A DNA stretch of 64,000 nucleotides from Flavobacteriales bacterium (GTDB lineage: Bacteria; Bacteroidota; Bacteroidia; Flavobacteriales_F; PHOS-HE28). The notes beneath the pieces were generated by a model. That model made no database searches and was not told where the DNA came from. It saw only the letters and a program-made list of their open reading frames with translations. Shown piece by piece: positions 43,769-52,893 of this stretch (positions are counted from its first letter, which is position 1; every line of letters starts with the position of its first letter). The DNA lies in the NCBI GenBank assembly GCA_016719225.1, contig JADKAN010000002.1, forward strand, positions 682,001 to 746,000, read 5' to 3'. The position numbers were made by a program, and so were the translations under genes.

Positions 43769-46700
43769 AGCTGTTCGTCCCGGTGCTTGCGCTGCTGTTC
43801 GTCTTTCTGGCGGGCAAGGCGAATGCGCAATGGGACACGCTCGCGCTACGTTTCCGAACGCTCACCATCGAGGACGGCCTTTCGCAGGGCATGGTCACGA
43901 GCATCGTTCAGGACAAGTATGGCTTCATGTGGTTCGGCACCAAGGATGGATTGAACCGCTATGATGGATATCACTTCACCGTATACCGGCATGACCCGGC
44001 GGACAGTACCACCGTGCGTGATAACTACATCTATTCCCTGCTGGTGGATCGACAAGGTCGCTTATGGGTAGGCACCGGGATCGGCTTGGACCTCTTCGAT
44101 CCAATGTCGGAGAAGTTCACGCACTTCTCCGTGGAGCGTTCGGAAGTGGAGCGGGGTTTCATCCAGAACATCGTGGAAGACCACCATGGTGATCTCTGGC
44201 TCGGCTGTTCCACGGGCCTTGCAAAGCTGACCTTCAGTGCTCCGGATAGCACCGTCGGACCACCGGGTTATACGGTGAAACGATTTTTCAGCAGTGGTAC
44301 CGGGATCAACATCGATTCAGATGGACTGCTTTGGGGTTCGGAGCAATGGGCGAGCAGCTTTACCATCAAGCCGGACCATGAAGGCTTCGACCAAGTGGAT
44401 ACCTTGGACCTCAGCGGACTTCAAACCACGAACGATGGCTTGATCCTGTACGGCGTGCGGTCGATCAGTAACGTGGTCGATGACACGTTAAGGGACCGAC
44501 ATTATGTCATCGAAGCCTCACGCATATTGGAGCGGGGCGGACCAGACCATCAACTGAAGACCTTGTTCCAGTTCTCCAAGGGCAAAGGAGGCATCAACGG
44601 TAACCGCGCCACGCTGGATGGTGAAGGGCGCATCTGGTTCGGCTTCTACCAGGGATTGTTCCGCTTCGACCCCGTGCATCGAAAGATCCAGAAGTTGGTG
44701 GCTCGCGACCCCGATCTGCGATTGAGCGCATTGAGTGCAGGTCTGGTCTTCCGTGATCGGAGCGGTCTGTTGTGGATCGGGACGCGTGGGTATGGGGTGC
44801 TGATCTACGATCCGAAAATGGAGCGCTTCCACACTGTTCCGGGACCGGGTGTCCATTCCTTGTCACCCGGCAACAACGGGAAAGTGGTGGTCGCCGCGAA
44901 CGAGGTCTTCGTCTCGGTGTATGATCCCGCGATGCGGGAATATTCGCTTTCCGTCCCGCTGGGGAAATTCGAGGAACTGCCTGTGATGCACGTGATCAGC
45001 CAGTGGAATATGGGCACGGTGCAAGATCGAACGGGCACATTTTGGCTCAATTATGGAGGTTTGGTCAGCTACACAGTAGGTGATCAGGCACCGGTGAGCC
45101 ATCGCGCTTTCGATGGCTTGACCGAGGACGTGACCAAATCAAGCACGGTGCCCATTTTCCTGGATGGGGATTCACTGATCTGGTTCGGTAGCGAAGGTGC
45201 CTTTGGTCGATACGATCGCAGGTCTTCGACCTATACATGGTTCCCCTGGCCCATCACCTCGGGCATCACGGAAGGACAATTCACCAACGCGATCATACGC
45301 AACAGGGACGGTATTTTTTGGATCGGCACCCAAAGGGGGCTATGTGGATACGATCCGCGAAAGGCAACGTGGTGGCATTTTGCCCACGACACGAAGGACA
45401 CCTCCTCGTTGGCGGTTGACATGATATACTCACTGGCGTTGGACCAGAAGGATGAGAACCAAATTTGGGCAGGCACCAATGGAGGAGGCCTCGCCCGGAT
45501 AGACCTGCGCACGGGAAAGGTGAAGCGCTTCAACACGAAGGACGGCTTGCCGAATGATGTGGTCTACGGGATATTGAACGACTTTGCCGGACGGCTCTGG
45601 CTCAGTACCAATATAGGGATCTGTCGTTTCGATCCCGCTACGAACAGCTTCAGGAATTTCGATGCCACTTACGGCTTGCAGAGCAACGAGTTCAACCGTT
45701 ACGCGTACTGCGCTCTTCCGGATGGCGCGCTCTTTTTCGGCGGCGTGAAGGGCTTCAATTATTTCAACCCGAAAGACATCGTGGACGACAGCACGGCCAG
45801 CCCCATCCGCATCACCAACATCAAGCTGGTCAACAAAGTACTGGACCATCGCGAAGCGGATTCACCGCTGAAGGCACCGGCCTATCTCAGCCAAGGAATG
45901 ACCATTCCGATGAGCGACAACATGGTCACTTTCGAATTCGCGAGCATGGAATTCTCCGCCCCGGTGGAACATCGTTATCAATACAAGCTGGACGGTTTCG
46001 ACAAGGACTGGATCATGTCCGGCCATGAACGCACCGCGATCTACACCAACCTCGATCCCGGCAAATACACCTTCCATGTTCGCGGCGACAACCGGGATGG
46101 GATCTGGGACACCCAAGGCACGTCGTTCCAGTTGGAGGTATTGCCGCCTTGGTGGCGCACGTGGTGGTTCTATTCACTTTGTGCACTGGCGTTGGGTGGT
46201 GCCGTCGTGCTGTACCTGAGGAGGCAGCGGCACCACAAGCAATTCCTGGAGAAGACCGTGCAGGAACGCACCTCACAACTAAGCACTGCCAAGGAGCGGG
46301 CGGAGCAGAGCGAACGCGTTAAGCAACAGTTTCTGGCCAACATGAGCCATGAGATCCGCACGCCGATGAACGCGATCGTGGGTATGAGCAACGCCCTGCG
46401 CCGCGATGCGCCCACGGATCCAAGCACGCGGGAACGCTACGTGGACGCGATCGCGAGCAGCAGTGAAAACCTGCTCGGTATCGTGAACGAGATCCTCGAC
46501 CTGAGCAAGATCGAAGCGGGTCGGTTGGAGATGGAGAGGGTCCGTTTTTCACCCCGGACGATCTTGACGGATGTGATCGCGGTGATGCAATACCGCGCCA
46601 AGGAGAAAGGATTGGAACTCTCTTTCCGCGTGGAAGATGATGTGCCGGAAGCGGTCATCGGTGATCCCACACGCTTGCAACAGGTGCTCATGAATCTGGT

Positions 46701-47472
46701 GGGCAATGCGATCAAGTTCACCGAGAAAGGTTCCGTGGAAGTATGCGTGGAAATTGCTGCCACGGTGCATGTGGAGGACAGCAGGGCAACGGGCGATATG
46801 ATCGGTCTGCGCTGCATCGTCACGGATAGCGGCATCGGCATCGCACCCGACCGCTTGGCGCGGGTGTTCGATGAGTTCATGCAGGCCGAAAGCGATCATA
46901 CCAGGCGCTATGGCGGCTCGGGTCTGGGTCTCACCATTTGCCAACGCTTGGTGGACATGCAGGGCGGAACCATCAGCGTGGAAAGTGAAGTGGGAAAGGG
47001 AAGCGTGTTCACGGTGAACATCCCGTATGCGCTTGCAGCACCCCAGGAACAAGTTCTACCGACGGAAGCGAAACCGGCCAAGAAGCAAATGTCGGGCCTC
47101 CACATCTTGTTGGTCGAGGACAACAAGCTCAACGTGATGGTCGCCCAAGTGGAACTGCGGAATGCCATCCCTGATGTGAAGATCGACGTGGCCGAGAACG
47201 GGCAGATCGCCTTGGACAAACTTCAAGCGAACACCTACGACCTCATCCTCATGGATGTGCAGATGCCCGTGATGGATGGCTACGAGGCAACGCGTGCGAT
47301 CCGTGCATTGCCCAGCATAAAAGCGCTCACACCGATCTTGGCGATGACCGCCAACGTGCTGGAGCACGAAGTGCAGCAGTGCATGGAAGCGGGGATGGAT
47401 GGATTCGTTCCCAAGCCGTTCAAGCAGGAGGAGTTGGTGGAAGCGATCAGGAGGGTGCTGGGGTTGCACTGA
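43765..47472 (+). CDS. Hybrid sensor histidine kinase with Reg_prop propeller, Y_Y_Y and receiver
   Basis: A 1235-residue protein. Signal peptide 1-20; two 7-blade Reg_prop propellers to about 690 (FGTKDGLNRYDGYHFTVY, LWVGTGIGLDLFD, IWAGTNGGGLARID); Y_Y_Y domain near 705-790 (YQYKLDGFDKDW); TM near 795-815; coiled coil; HisKA with H862 in MSHEIRTPMN; HATPase with DSGIGIAP and GGSGLGLTI; receiver with D1164 in LMDVQMPVMDG. It resembles the HTCS sensors of gut Bacteroides but ends after the receiver, with no AraC part, so it needs the separate Hpt and regulator encoded just upstream. The ligand is probably external. The ATG at 43765 overlaps the regulator stop. Confidence 0.92.
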   Translation: MKLFVPVLALLFVFLAGKANAQWDTLALRFRTLTIEDGLSQGMVTSIVQDKYGFMWFGTKDGLNRYDGYHFTVYRHDPADSTTVRDNYIYSLLVDRQGRLWVGTGIGLDLFDPMSEKFTHFSVERSEVERGFIQNIVEDHHGDLWLGCSTGLAKLTFSAPDSTVGPPGYTVKRFFSSGTGINIDSDGLLWGSEQWASSFTIKPDHEGFDQVDTLDLSGLQTTNDGLILYGVRSISNVVDDTLRDRHYVIEASRILERGGPDHQLKTLFQFSKGKGGINGNRATLDGEGRIWFGFYQGLFRFDPVHRKIQKLVARDPDLRLSALSAGLVFRDRSGLLWIGTRGYGVLIYDPKMERFHTVPGPGVHSLSPGNNGKVVVAANEVFVSVYDPAMREYSLSVPLGKFEELPVMHVISQWNMGTVQDRTGTFWLNYGGLVSYTVGDQAPVSHRAFDGLTEDVTKSSTVPIFLDGDSLIWFGSEGAFGRYDRRSSTYTWFPWPITSGITEGQFTNAIIRNRDGIFWIGTQRGLCGYDPRKATWWHFAHDTKDTSSLAVDMIYSLALDQKDENQIWAGTNGGGLARIDLRTGKVKRFNTKDGLPNDVVYGILNDFAGRLWLSTNIGICRFDPATNSFRNFDATYGLQSNEFNRYAYCALPDGALFFGGVKGFNYFNPKDIVDDSTASPIRITNIKLVNKVLDHREADSPLKAPAYLSQGMTIPMSDNMVTFEFASMEFSAPVEHRYQYKLDGFDKDWIMSGHERTAIYTNLDPGKYTFHVRGDNRDGIWDTQGTSFQLEVLPPWWRTWWFYSLCALALGGAVVLYLRRQRHHKQFLEKTVQERTSQLSTAKERAEQSERVKQQFLANMSHEIRTPMNAIVGMSNALRRDAPTDPSTRERYVDAIASSSENLLGIVNEILDLSKIEAGRLEMERVRFSPRTILTDVIAVMQYRAKEKGLELSFRVEDDVPEAVIGDPTRLQQVLMNLVGNAIKFTEKGSVEVCVEIAATVHVEDSRATGDMIGLRCIVTDSGIGIAPDRLARVFDEFMQAESDHTRRYGGSGLGLTICQRLVDMQGGTISVESEVGKGSVFTVNIPYALAAPQEQVLPTEAKPAKKQMSGLHILLVEDNKLNVMVAQVELRNAIPDVKIDVAENGQIALDKLQANTYDLILMDVQMPVMDGYEATRAIRALPSIKALTPILAMTANVLEHEVQQCMEAGMDGFVPKPFKQEELVEAIRRVLGLH

Positions 47473-47631
47473 AGCGGAAGGGAATGAGTGATCCGTGGCC
47501 AACTGTCCCGAGCTCAGGGACGGTTGAAGAGAGGCAGTCGGTTGTCCGATTTTGTGGAACTACTGGAAAAGCGCACTACATCGAAATCATTGCAAGAGTC
47601 AATCGTTCTTACGTCCGGGTCCGGGTGTGAG

Positions 47632-47762
47632 AGTTAATGAGAGCGTTCCTCAGATAGCACCGCAACAGCAAGTCTGCACCAATCAGGTAAAGCGAGTCAC
47701 CCCTTCTCCCTGGGAGAAGGGGACGGGGGATGAGGCCTCAAAACCGGTATTTCTACGAGGTT
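47632..47762 (+). repeat. Dispersed intergenic repeat, copy A
   Basis: Shares TAATGAGAGCGTTCC, then AGCACCGCA, GTCTGCACCAA, GTAAAGCG, a CCTTCTCC..GGAGAAGG-like hairpin, GGGGGATGAGG and AAAACC-GTATTTC with 52894-53017, in the same order and spacing. The recurrent upstream motif is its right end. Confidence 0.7.
47740..47762 (+). promoter_or_regulatory. AACCGGTATTTCTACGAGGT motif upstream of the TPR/TM gene
   Basis: AACCGGTATTTCTACGAGGT, one of the best copies, 55 bp before the chosen ATG. Confidence 0.45.
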
Positions 47763-47817
47763 CCGGATCCCGATGGCCATGGAGTTTTGTCCCTTGAACG
47801 GATCAATCTCCTTCCTG

Positions 47818-49242
47818 ATGCGCCACCGGTCGAATACCCTTACCGCACTTGCGTGTGTACTTGTTCTGCTGCGATCAAGCAGCGCCTCCGCCCAAAGCAT
47901 GGAGGAGCTGTTACCGAAGATCCAAGCGGAGAAGAGCGATAGCGCGCGCTTTTACCTCGCCTTCAGCGGCCTCACAGTTTCGGAAACGAACCCTGTGCTG
48001 GATATGCATAACGCCGACGTGTTGCTGGTACATGGACAGGTCCACAACGACAAGGTCTCGCAGGTGTTGGGCTTGTTGTGCTTGGGGTATGACTACCGCG
48101 AGTTCGGCAGCACGGCGAAGGCGCTGGAGTACAACATCAAGGGCGTGGCGTTGGCTGAAGAGACCGGCGACCCACGGCTGCTCGCCAGCGCGTATGCAGG
48201 CGTCTCCACCAACTACCTCGACCTTCAGGAATATCCCAAGGCCATTGCTTACGGCCGCAGGTCAGTGGCGAACGCGGCCAAGGTCGAGGTGAACATGTTC
48301 ACCATCGTGGGCCCCATGTTCCTCGGCGAGACCTACCTCGCCGCCGGCAAGCTGGACTCCGCGCTCATCTATACACAGAAGGCCTACGAACTCACCATGA
48401 GCAGTGGCATCAAGGACTACCTCGGGGCCATCTATGGCCAACTCGGCATGATCCAAGCGCGCATGGGTGATGCCAGGCTCGCCGAGAATTACATCCAGCT
48501 CGCCGTGGAGGAAGGCCACCGGATCAATTCGCCCAAGTACATCAACATACCCTATACGGCACTCGCTGAGTACCACGCGGCAGCAGGCCGGAGCGATTCC
48601 GCGATCGTTTACGCGAAAAAGGCGATCACCATCGTGCAGGGCACGCCGTTCTCCACCATGGTGATGAAGCCCGCGCAATTGCTCACCGACCTCTACCGCA
48701 GTACGAACGTGGACAGTGCCTTCAAATATTCCGAGATGTACAAAGTGGCCAACGACAGTCTGTACAACTTCAAGGCGATCCAGCAAACGCAGCTTATGAC
48801 CTTCGAGGAGGATGCGCGCCAACAGGAGCTCGCGGTAGTAAAGGCACAAGAGGACGAACAGCGCCATGAGAACATCCAATATGCATTGATCGCGTTGGGC
48901 ATCGTGGTGTTCATCCTGCTCTTCCTGGTGCTGAGCCGCAGCTACATCGCCAGCGCCAAGGTCATCAGCTTCCTCAGCGTGGTAGCGCTCTTGATCGTCT
49001 TCGAATTCCTCAACCTCGTGTTGCATCCGGTGATCGGCTCCATCACGCACCACACGCCCTTGCTCATGTTGTTGGCCTTGGTCTGCATCGCGGCGCTACT
49101 GGTGCCCTTGCATCATCGCTTGGAGAAGTGGGCCACCAAACGCTTGGTGGAGAAGAATGTGGAATTGCGTCTGGCCAAGGCGAAGAAGACCGTGGAGGCG
49201 CTGGAGAAACCAGCAATGGCGATAGCGAGCGACAACCACTGA
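47818..49242 (+). CDS. TPR protein with four C-terminal TM helices and no output domain
   Basis: A 474-residue protein. Signal peptide (MRHRSNTLTALACVLVLLRS, ending SASAQ); six or so periplasmic TPRs (LLCLGYDYREFGSTAKALEY, AYAGVSTNYLDLQEYPKAIA, GQLGMIQARMGDARLAENY); four TM helices between about 355 and 445; a short cytoplasmic coiled coil (LVEKNVELRLAKAKKTVEAL). The build is that of TPR-type sensor kinases, but there is no kinase, cyclase or HTH domain. It may signal through a partner or be a remnant. The start at 47818 is chosen for the signal peptide; 47773 is possible. Confidence 0.65.
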   Translation: MRHRSNTLTALACVLVLLRSSSASAQSMEELLPKIQAEKSDSARFYLAFSGLTVSETNPVLDMHNADVLLVHGQVHNDKVSQVLGLLCLGYDYREFGSTAKALEYNIKGVALAEETGDPRLLASAYAGVSTNYLDLQEYPKAIAYGRRSVANAAKVEVNMFTIVGPMFLGETYLAAGKLDSALIYTQKAYELTMSSGIKDYLGAIYGQLGMIQARMGDARLAENYIQLAVEEGHRINSPKYINIPYTALAEYHAAAGRSDSAIVYAKKAITIVQGTPFSTMVMKPAQLLTDLYRSTNVDSAFKYSEMYKVANDSLYNFKAIQQTQLMTFEEDARQQELAVVKAQEDEQRHENIQYALIALGIVVFILLFLVLSRSYIASAKVISFLSVVALLIVFEFLNLVLHPVIGSITHHTPLLMLLALVCIAALLVPLHHRLEKWATKRLVEKNVELRLAKAKKTVEALEKPAMAIASDNH

Positions 49243-49267
49243 AGAACCGGAATTCCCACACGATGTG
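49241..49267 (+). promoter_or_regulatory. Divergent copy of the upstream motif before the RidA-like gene
   Basis: GAACCGGAATTCCCACACGA followed by TGTGG keeps the left arm and the TTCCCAC centre. It overlaps the stop of the TPR gene and ends about 43 bp before the next ATG. Confidence 0.3.
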
Positions 49268-49310
49268 GTGCACTCTGCATAAGGCAATTTCGAACCAACA
49301 CAAGACGATC

Positions 49311-49820
49311 ATGAAACTCCATCCGACCGCCGCCATTCTGGCCGTGATCCTTGCGACACCGCTGTTCATCACTGGTTGCGGCCATGCTGTGGCCAGCGAG
49401 GAGGTGGAAACAAAGCGTCCCGTTGTCGAGGGACCGGAATGGTTCAACCTGCGGCCCGAATTGGAAAAAGCATACGGGTACACTCATGGCGTACGCATCG
49501 GCAATACCATCACCATCAGTGGTGCCGTGAGCATGGACGACAAGGGCAACCCGACCGCAGTGGGCGATCTCGGGCAACAAATGAAGAACTGCTACGGCGA
49601 CCTGGACAAGGTGCTGAAGCACTACGGCTGCACCTTCGATGATGTGATCGTCGAGAATGTGTTCACGACCAGTATGGCCGGCTTCCTGCAAAATGCCGCG
49701 TATCGGAACGAGATCTATACCAAGCATTTCCCAGCGGGTTCCTGGTTGGAAGTGAAAGGACTTGCGCTTCCGGAATTCATGATCGAGATCGAGCTGGAAG
49801 TGCATAAGTCGGGAATGTGA
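49311..49820 (+). CDS. RidA/YjgF-like lipoprotein
   Basis: A 169-residue product. The lipoprotein signal (MKLHPTAAILAVILATPLFI, lipobox ITGC) fixes the start at 49311. The RidA fold follows: YGYTHGVRIGNTITISGAVS, LGQQMKNCYGDLDKVLKHYG, DDVIVENVFTTSM, YTKHFPAGSWLEVKGLALPE. RidA enzymes release ammonia from enamine/imine intermediates using an Arg in the segment before EV-LA.P. Here that position reads PAGSWLEV, without the Arg. Together with export, this suggests a binding rather than deaminase role. Preceded by a copy of the recurrent motif. Confidence 0.78.
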   Translation: MKLHPTAAILAVILATPLFITGCGHAVASEEVETKRPVVEGPEWFNLRPELEKAYGYTHGVRIGNTITISGAVSMDDKGNPTAVGDLGQQMKNCYGDLDKVLKHYGCTFDDVIVENVFTTSMAGFLQNAAYRNEIYTKHFPAGSWLEVKGLALPEFMIEIELEVHKSGM

Positions 49821-49822
49821 TG

Positions 49823-49844
49823 AAAACCGGTATTTCCACGAGGT
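49823..49844 (+). promoter_or_regulatory. AACCGGTATTTCCACGAGGT motif upstream of the NTF2-like lipoprotein gene
   Basis: AACCGGTATTTCCACGAGGT, the consensus copy, directly after the RidA-like stop and 161 bp before the next ATG. Confidence 0.45.
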
Positions 49845-50005
49845 ACAGCGCCAGGCGGGCGCCGCAGTTTTGCTCACCTGACAGCGGCTGAAGAGCGTGG
49901 CTTGATGCACGAGGGTGAAAGCATGGTTATACACGCTTCTTCGCCGCTGTTGGGATAACGCAAATACCGATCAGTGATCACCAACGACCACAGATCCACG
50001 AACAC

Positions 50006-50464
50006 ATGCGCCTACAACACAACATCGCTCTTGTCGCGATCGGCTCCACACTGCTCTTCGCCTGCTCGCAACCCTGCCCACCCGCACCGGAGCATTTTAC
50101 GCACAGCTTGCTCTCCATACCGCCGGAAGCGGATGCGAACATCGCCGTTGTGGAAGGTTTTTTGAACGCTTGCGTCAAAGCCGATACGGTGGCCATGCGT
50201 GCTGCTATGGATCCGGGCTACTATGGGATCCTCGAAACAACACCGATCGATTCAAGCAGTGTGGAGCAGGTGATATCCGACTGGAGAAGGATCGATTCCA
50301 CGCGCACCGATCAAAAGCTCACTACGAACGCGGCGGAAGGAAACCGATATGCCAGTGGGAAGTGGCAGGGCGATTGGGTAAACTACTGGGGTGAATACAA
50401 AGCCACGGACAAGGCCACGGGAAAGTCTTTTGTGGTTCCCTTCTTCTTTGATGCCCAGGTATAG
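50006..50464 (+). CDS. NTF2/SnoaL-like lipoprotein, ended by an in-frame TAG
   Basis: A 152-residue product up to TAG at 50462. MRLQHNIALVAIGSTLLFAC is a lipoprotein signal (lipobox LFAC), and DANIAVVEGFLNACVKADTV begins an NTF2-like fold, with GDWVNYWGEYKATDK and VVPFFFDAQV as later strands. The fold normally continues with a gly-containing strand and helix. The same frame after the TAG reads GGKLMRSYIYYDVLSVYNQL up to a second TAG at 50558, which is exactly that missing end. The TAG therefore looks like a nonsense mutation, a sequencing error or a readthrough site. Function unknown. Confidence 0.6.
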   Translation: MRLQHNIALVAIGSTLLFACSQPCPPAPEHFTHSLLSIPPEADANIAVVEGFLNACVKADTVAMRAAMDPGYYGILETTPIDSSSVEQVISDWRRIDSTRTDQKLTTNAAEGNRYASGKWQGDWVNYWGEYKATDKATGKSFVVPFFFDAQV

Positions 50465-50560
50465 GGTGGCAAGCTGATGAGGTCCTACATCTACTACGAT
50501 GTGCTGTCGGTGTACAACCAGTTGGGCATAGCACCCCCAGCGGCACCGGCCACCAAGTAG
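50465..50560 (+). other. In-frame continuation of the NTF2-like gene after the amber codon
   Basis: Thirty-one codons in the same frame as the gene upstream, with protein-like content and its own TAG at 50558. It completes the NTF2-like domain. Confidence 0.5.
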
Positions 50561-50644
50561 AAAACCCTCCACATCCTCGGTCCGATCGGGCGGTCAATTG
50601 ATGATCGCCCGCGTGAACGGATGGAAGCAGAACCAACCCTGTGC

Positions 50645-51370
50645 ATGCGCAACTTCCGCAAGCTTCGCGATAACCTACAGCCCGAGCAGCGCCTCACCAA
50701 GTTGCTCGTGCGTGGGGTGGGGGAGATCTTCATGCTCGTTGTGGGCATCCTCATCGCCTTGCAAGTGAACAACTGGAACGATGAGCGCAAGGACGGCGTG
50801 AAGGAGTTGAAGGTGCTGCGCGAGATGCGCGGAAACCTCGACCGCGATCTAAGCGACTGCCGGTTCAACATCGCCACCAACCAGCAGCTCCTGCGCGGAA
50901 ATCAGGCTGTGTTGAAGCAGCTCACGGAACGCACGCCCTTCCAAGATTCCTTGCGGGTGCATTACGGCAGCATCCAAGGAGAAACCACGCTCACGGCCAA
51001 TACCTCCGCCTATGATAACCTGAAGAGCATCGGATTCAACTTGATCCGCAATGACAGCCTGCGCACGCTCATTACAGAGCTATACTCCGAACGCTACCCC
51101 TATCTCCACAATATGGAATTCGAGGTGGATGGCAAGATCCAATGGGACCAGCTACTGCCGCAGATACACGCGAAGGTGGTGGTGGATAGTATGTGGGTGA
51201 GCGGTCACCCCATCAATGAGCAAGCGTTGATGGAAGATGACACGTTCAAGGGTTTGTTGCGGACCAACATCTTTATAAGGGCTTGGATGGTCAAAATGTA
51301 CCAAGGGGTCGAACGGCGGATCCTTGTGCTGCAACGCATGATCGACAAGGAACTCGCAGCGCGCAAGTAG
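50645..51370 (+). CDS. DUF6090-like single-pass membrane protein
   Basis: A 241-residue product from the ATG at 50645 (an ATG at 50621 adds eight residues). Near the N-terminus RGVGEIFMLVVGILIALQVN, then NWNDERKD, is the hallmark of the DUF6090 family common in Bacteroidota: one TM helix followed by a long helical outer part (LKVLREMRGNLDRDLSDC; YDNLKSIGFNLIRNDSLRTL). The ends match the family in length. The role is unknown. It follows the NTF2-like gene by ~85 bp. Confidence 0.75.
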   Translation: MRNFRKLRDNLQPEQRLTKLLVRGVGEIFMLVVGILIALQVNNWNDERKDGVKELKVLREMRGNLDRDLSDCRFNIATNQQLLRGNQAVLKQLTERTPFQDSLRVHYGSIQGETTLTANTSAYDNLKSIGFNLIRNDSLRTLITELYSERYPYLHNMEFEVDGKIQWDQLLPQIHAKVVVDSMWVSGHPINEQALMEDDTFKGLLRTNIFIRAWMVKMYQGVERRILVLQRMIDKELAARK

Positions 51371-51398
51371 TGTGGCCGACTTGCAACGGCCCGGATGC

Positions 51399-51420
51399 AG
51401 AACCCGTATTTCCACGTGGT
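51399..51420 (+). promoter_or_regulatory. AACCCGTATTTCCACGTGGT motif upstream of the APC permease gene
   Basis: AACCCGTATTTCCACGTGGT, two differences from the consensus, 92 bp before the ATG. Confidence 0.45.
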
Positions 51421-51512
51421 GGCGACGGAGCTACTGATCACTGCTTTGTACCACTGCCCCGTACCCTGAACCTGAAGCGCCTTAAGAAGGACGATCCCAC
51501 AGCTACAAACAC

Positions 51513-52841
51513 ATGAGCGTTGCATCCGGTCCAGAACAATTACAACGCGCCATCGGCCCGCGCACTTTGGCGTTCGCCACGGTGAATGCCATTGTGGGCT
51601 CGGGCATTTTTGTGCTGCCGGCGTTGGTGAGCCTGCGGTTGGGAGCTGCAGCGATCTTGGCATACCTCGTGTGCGGAGCCTTGATATTCATGATCGCCCT
51701 CTGCTTCGCGGAGCTGGGCAGTGGCACCACGCGGACCGGTGGGCTCTATGCCTACATTGAAGAAGCCTTCGGGCCCTACGCTGGTTTTCTGGGGAGCAAC
51801 ATATACTGGTTTGGCGGCTCCATGTTGGCGGATGCGGCGATCGCCAATGCATTGGCGGATATCCTTTCAGGCTTCTTCCCTGTTATGGGCTCGGGCATGG
51901 TGCGGATCTTTTTCATATTGGGTCTCTTCTCATTATTGGCGATGCTGAATATCCGCAGTGTTAAGCACGGCATACGTTTCGTGGAGTTCGCCACGTTGGC
52001 CAAGCTGGTCCCGCTGATCATCCTCGTTGTGGTGGCCGCATGGTTCGTGGATCCCGCGAACTTGCGATGGAACATCTCACCGTCCTGGAGCGGAGTTGGT
52101 GGGGCGTCGTTGCTACTGTTCTATGCGTTCCTGGGATTGGAAACACCGTTGATCAATGGCGGGGAGATCAAGGATGCGCGACGCACTGTCCCTCGCGGGC
52201 TTTTGTTGGGCTTGGCCATGGTGCTGCTATTGTATATCAGTATCCAGTTGGTCATTCAAGGAGTTTTGGGCGATGAACTGCAGGCCAACACGGCCTCACC
52301 ATTGGGAGCGGTGGCAGCATTGGCCATGGGGAGTCCAGGTCTTGTTGCGATAACGCTCGTGATGTTCGTTTCCATGACCGGTACCATGGGCGGAAATATG
52401 CTGTGCACACCGCGCATTCTTTACGCCGCCGGGCGCGATGGTTCATTGCCGAAACAATTGGGTCGCGTGCACGAGCGATGTACCACCCCGTACATCGCCA
52501 TCATGGCTTATGCATTGATCGGTTGCACCGTTGCCATCACCGGGAACTTCCGACAATTGGCCATCCTTTCCAGTGCCTCCGTGTTGATCGTATATCTCGG
52601 CGTGGTCTCGGTGCTACTGAAGCGCAGGTTGCGGAAGGAGGCCACGCCGAAAGGAACGTTCCGCGCACCGGGTGGTGTTTTGTTGCCGATCATTGCCGCA
52701 TCCGGTATCCTTTGGCTTCTGTCGAATCTCGAACAGCAAGAGTGGGTCGCGATGGCCATTTTCGTCGCTGTCCTCTCAGTGCTGTACGCAGGCTCCTTGC
52801 AACTGAAAAAGCGAAGTGCCCAAAAGGTGCTTGCGACCTGA
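51513..52841 (+). CDS. APC-family amino acid permease
   Basis: A 442-residue protein with about 12 TM helices. The first helix has the broken-helix substrate motif GSGIFVLPALVS (G-S-G) in TVNAIVGSGIFVLPALVS, the family signature. Further marks are FAELGSGTTRTGGLYAYIEE, FYAFLGLETPLINGGEIKDA and the later TPRILYAAGRDGSLPK. It should import amino acids or polyamines by proton or sodium coupling; the substrate cannot be read from the sequence. The start is at the first Met before helix 1. Confidence 0.87.
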   Translation: MSVASGPEQLQRAIGPRTLAFATVNAIVGSGIFVLPALVSLRLGAAAILAYLVCGALIFMIALCFAELGSGTTRTGGLYAYIEEAFGPYAGFLGSNIYWFGGSMLADAAIANALADILSGFFPVMGSGMVRIFFILGLFSLLAMLNIRSVKHGIRFVEFATLAKLVPLIILVVVAAWFVDPANLRWNISPSWSGVGGASLLLFYAFLGLETPLINGGEIKDARRTVPRGLLLGLAMVLLLYISIQLVIQGVLGDELQANTASPLGAVAALAMGSPGLVAITLVMFVSMTGTMGGNMLCTPRILYAAGRDGSLPKQLGRVHERCTTPYIAIMAYALIGCTVAITGNFRQLAILSSASVLIVYLGVVSVLLKRRLRKEATPKGTFRAPGGVLLPIIAASGILWLLSNLEQQEWVAMAIFVAVLSVLYAGSLQLKKRSAQKVLAT

Positions 52842-52893
52842 ACAGATTGGACCGCATTGACCTCTCTCCCTCCGGAATTGGCAAGGGGTGAGC

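Larger units (their letters stand above)
47473..47817. other. Intergenic region holding a dispersed repeat
   Basis: About 345 bp after the kinase gene. The right half (47632-47762) is a repeat shared with 52894-53017; a hairpin CCCCTTCTCC/GGAGAAGGGG lies inside it. No gene is visible. Confidence 0.5.

Noticed and set aside
38393..50464. Genome-wide recoding of TAG
   Set aside because: Many intact genes here end in TAG (for example at 8803, 17564, 34672, 51370, 55056), so TAG is an ordinary stop in this organism.
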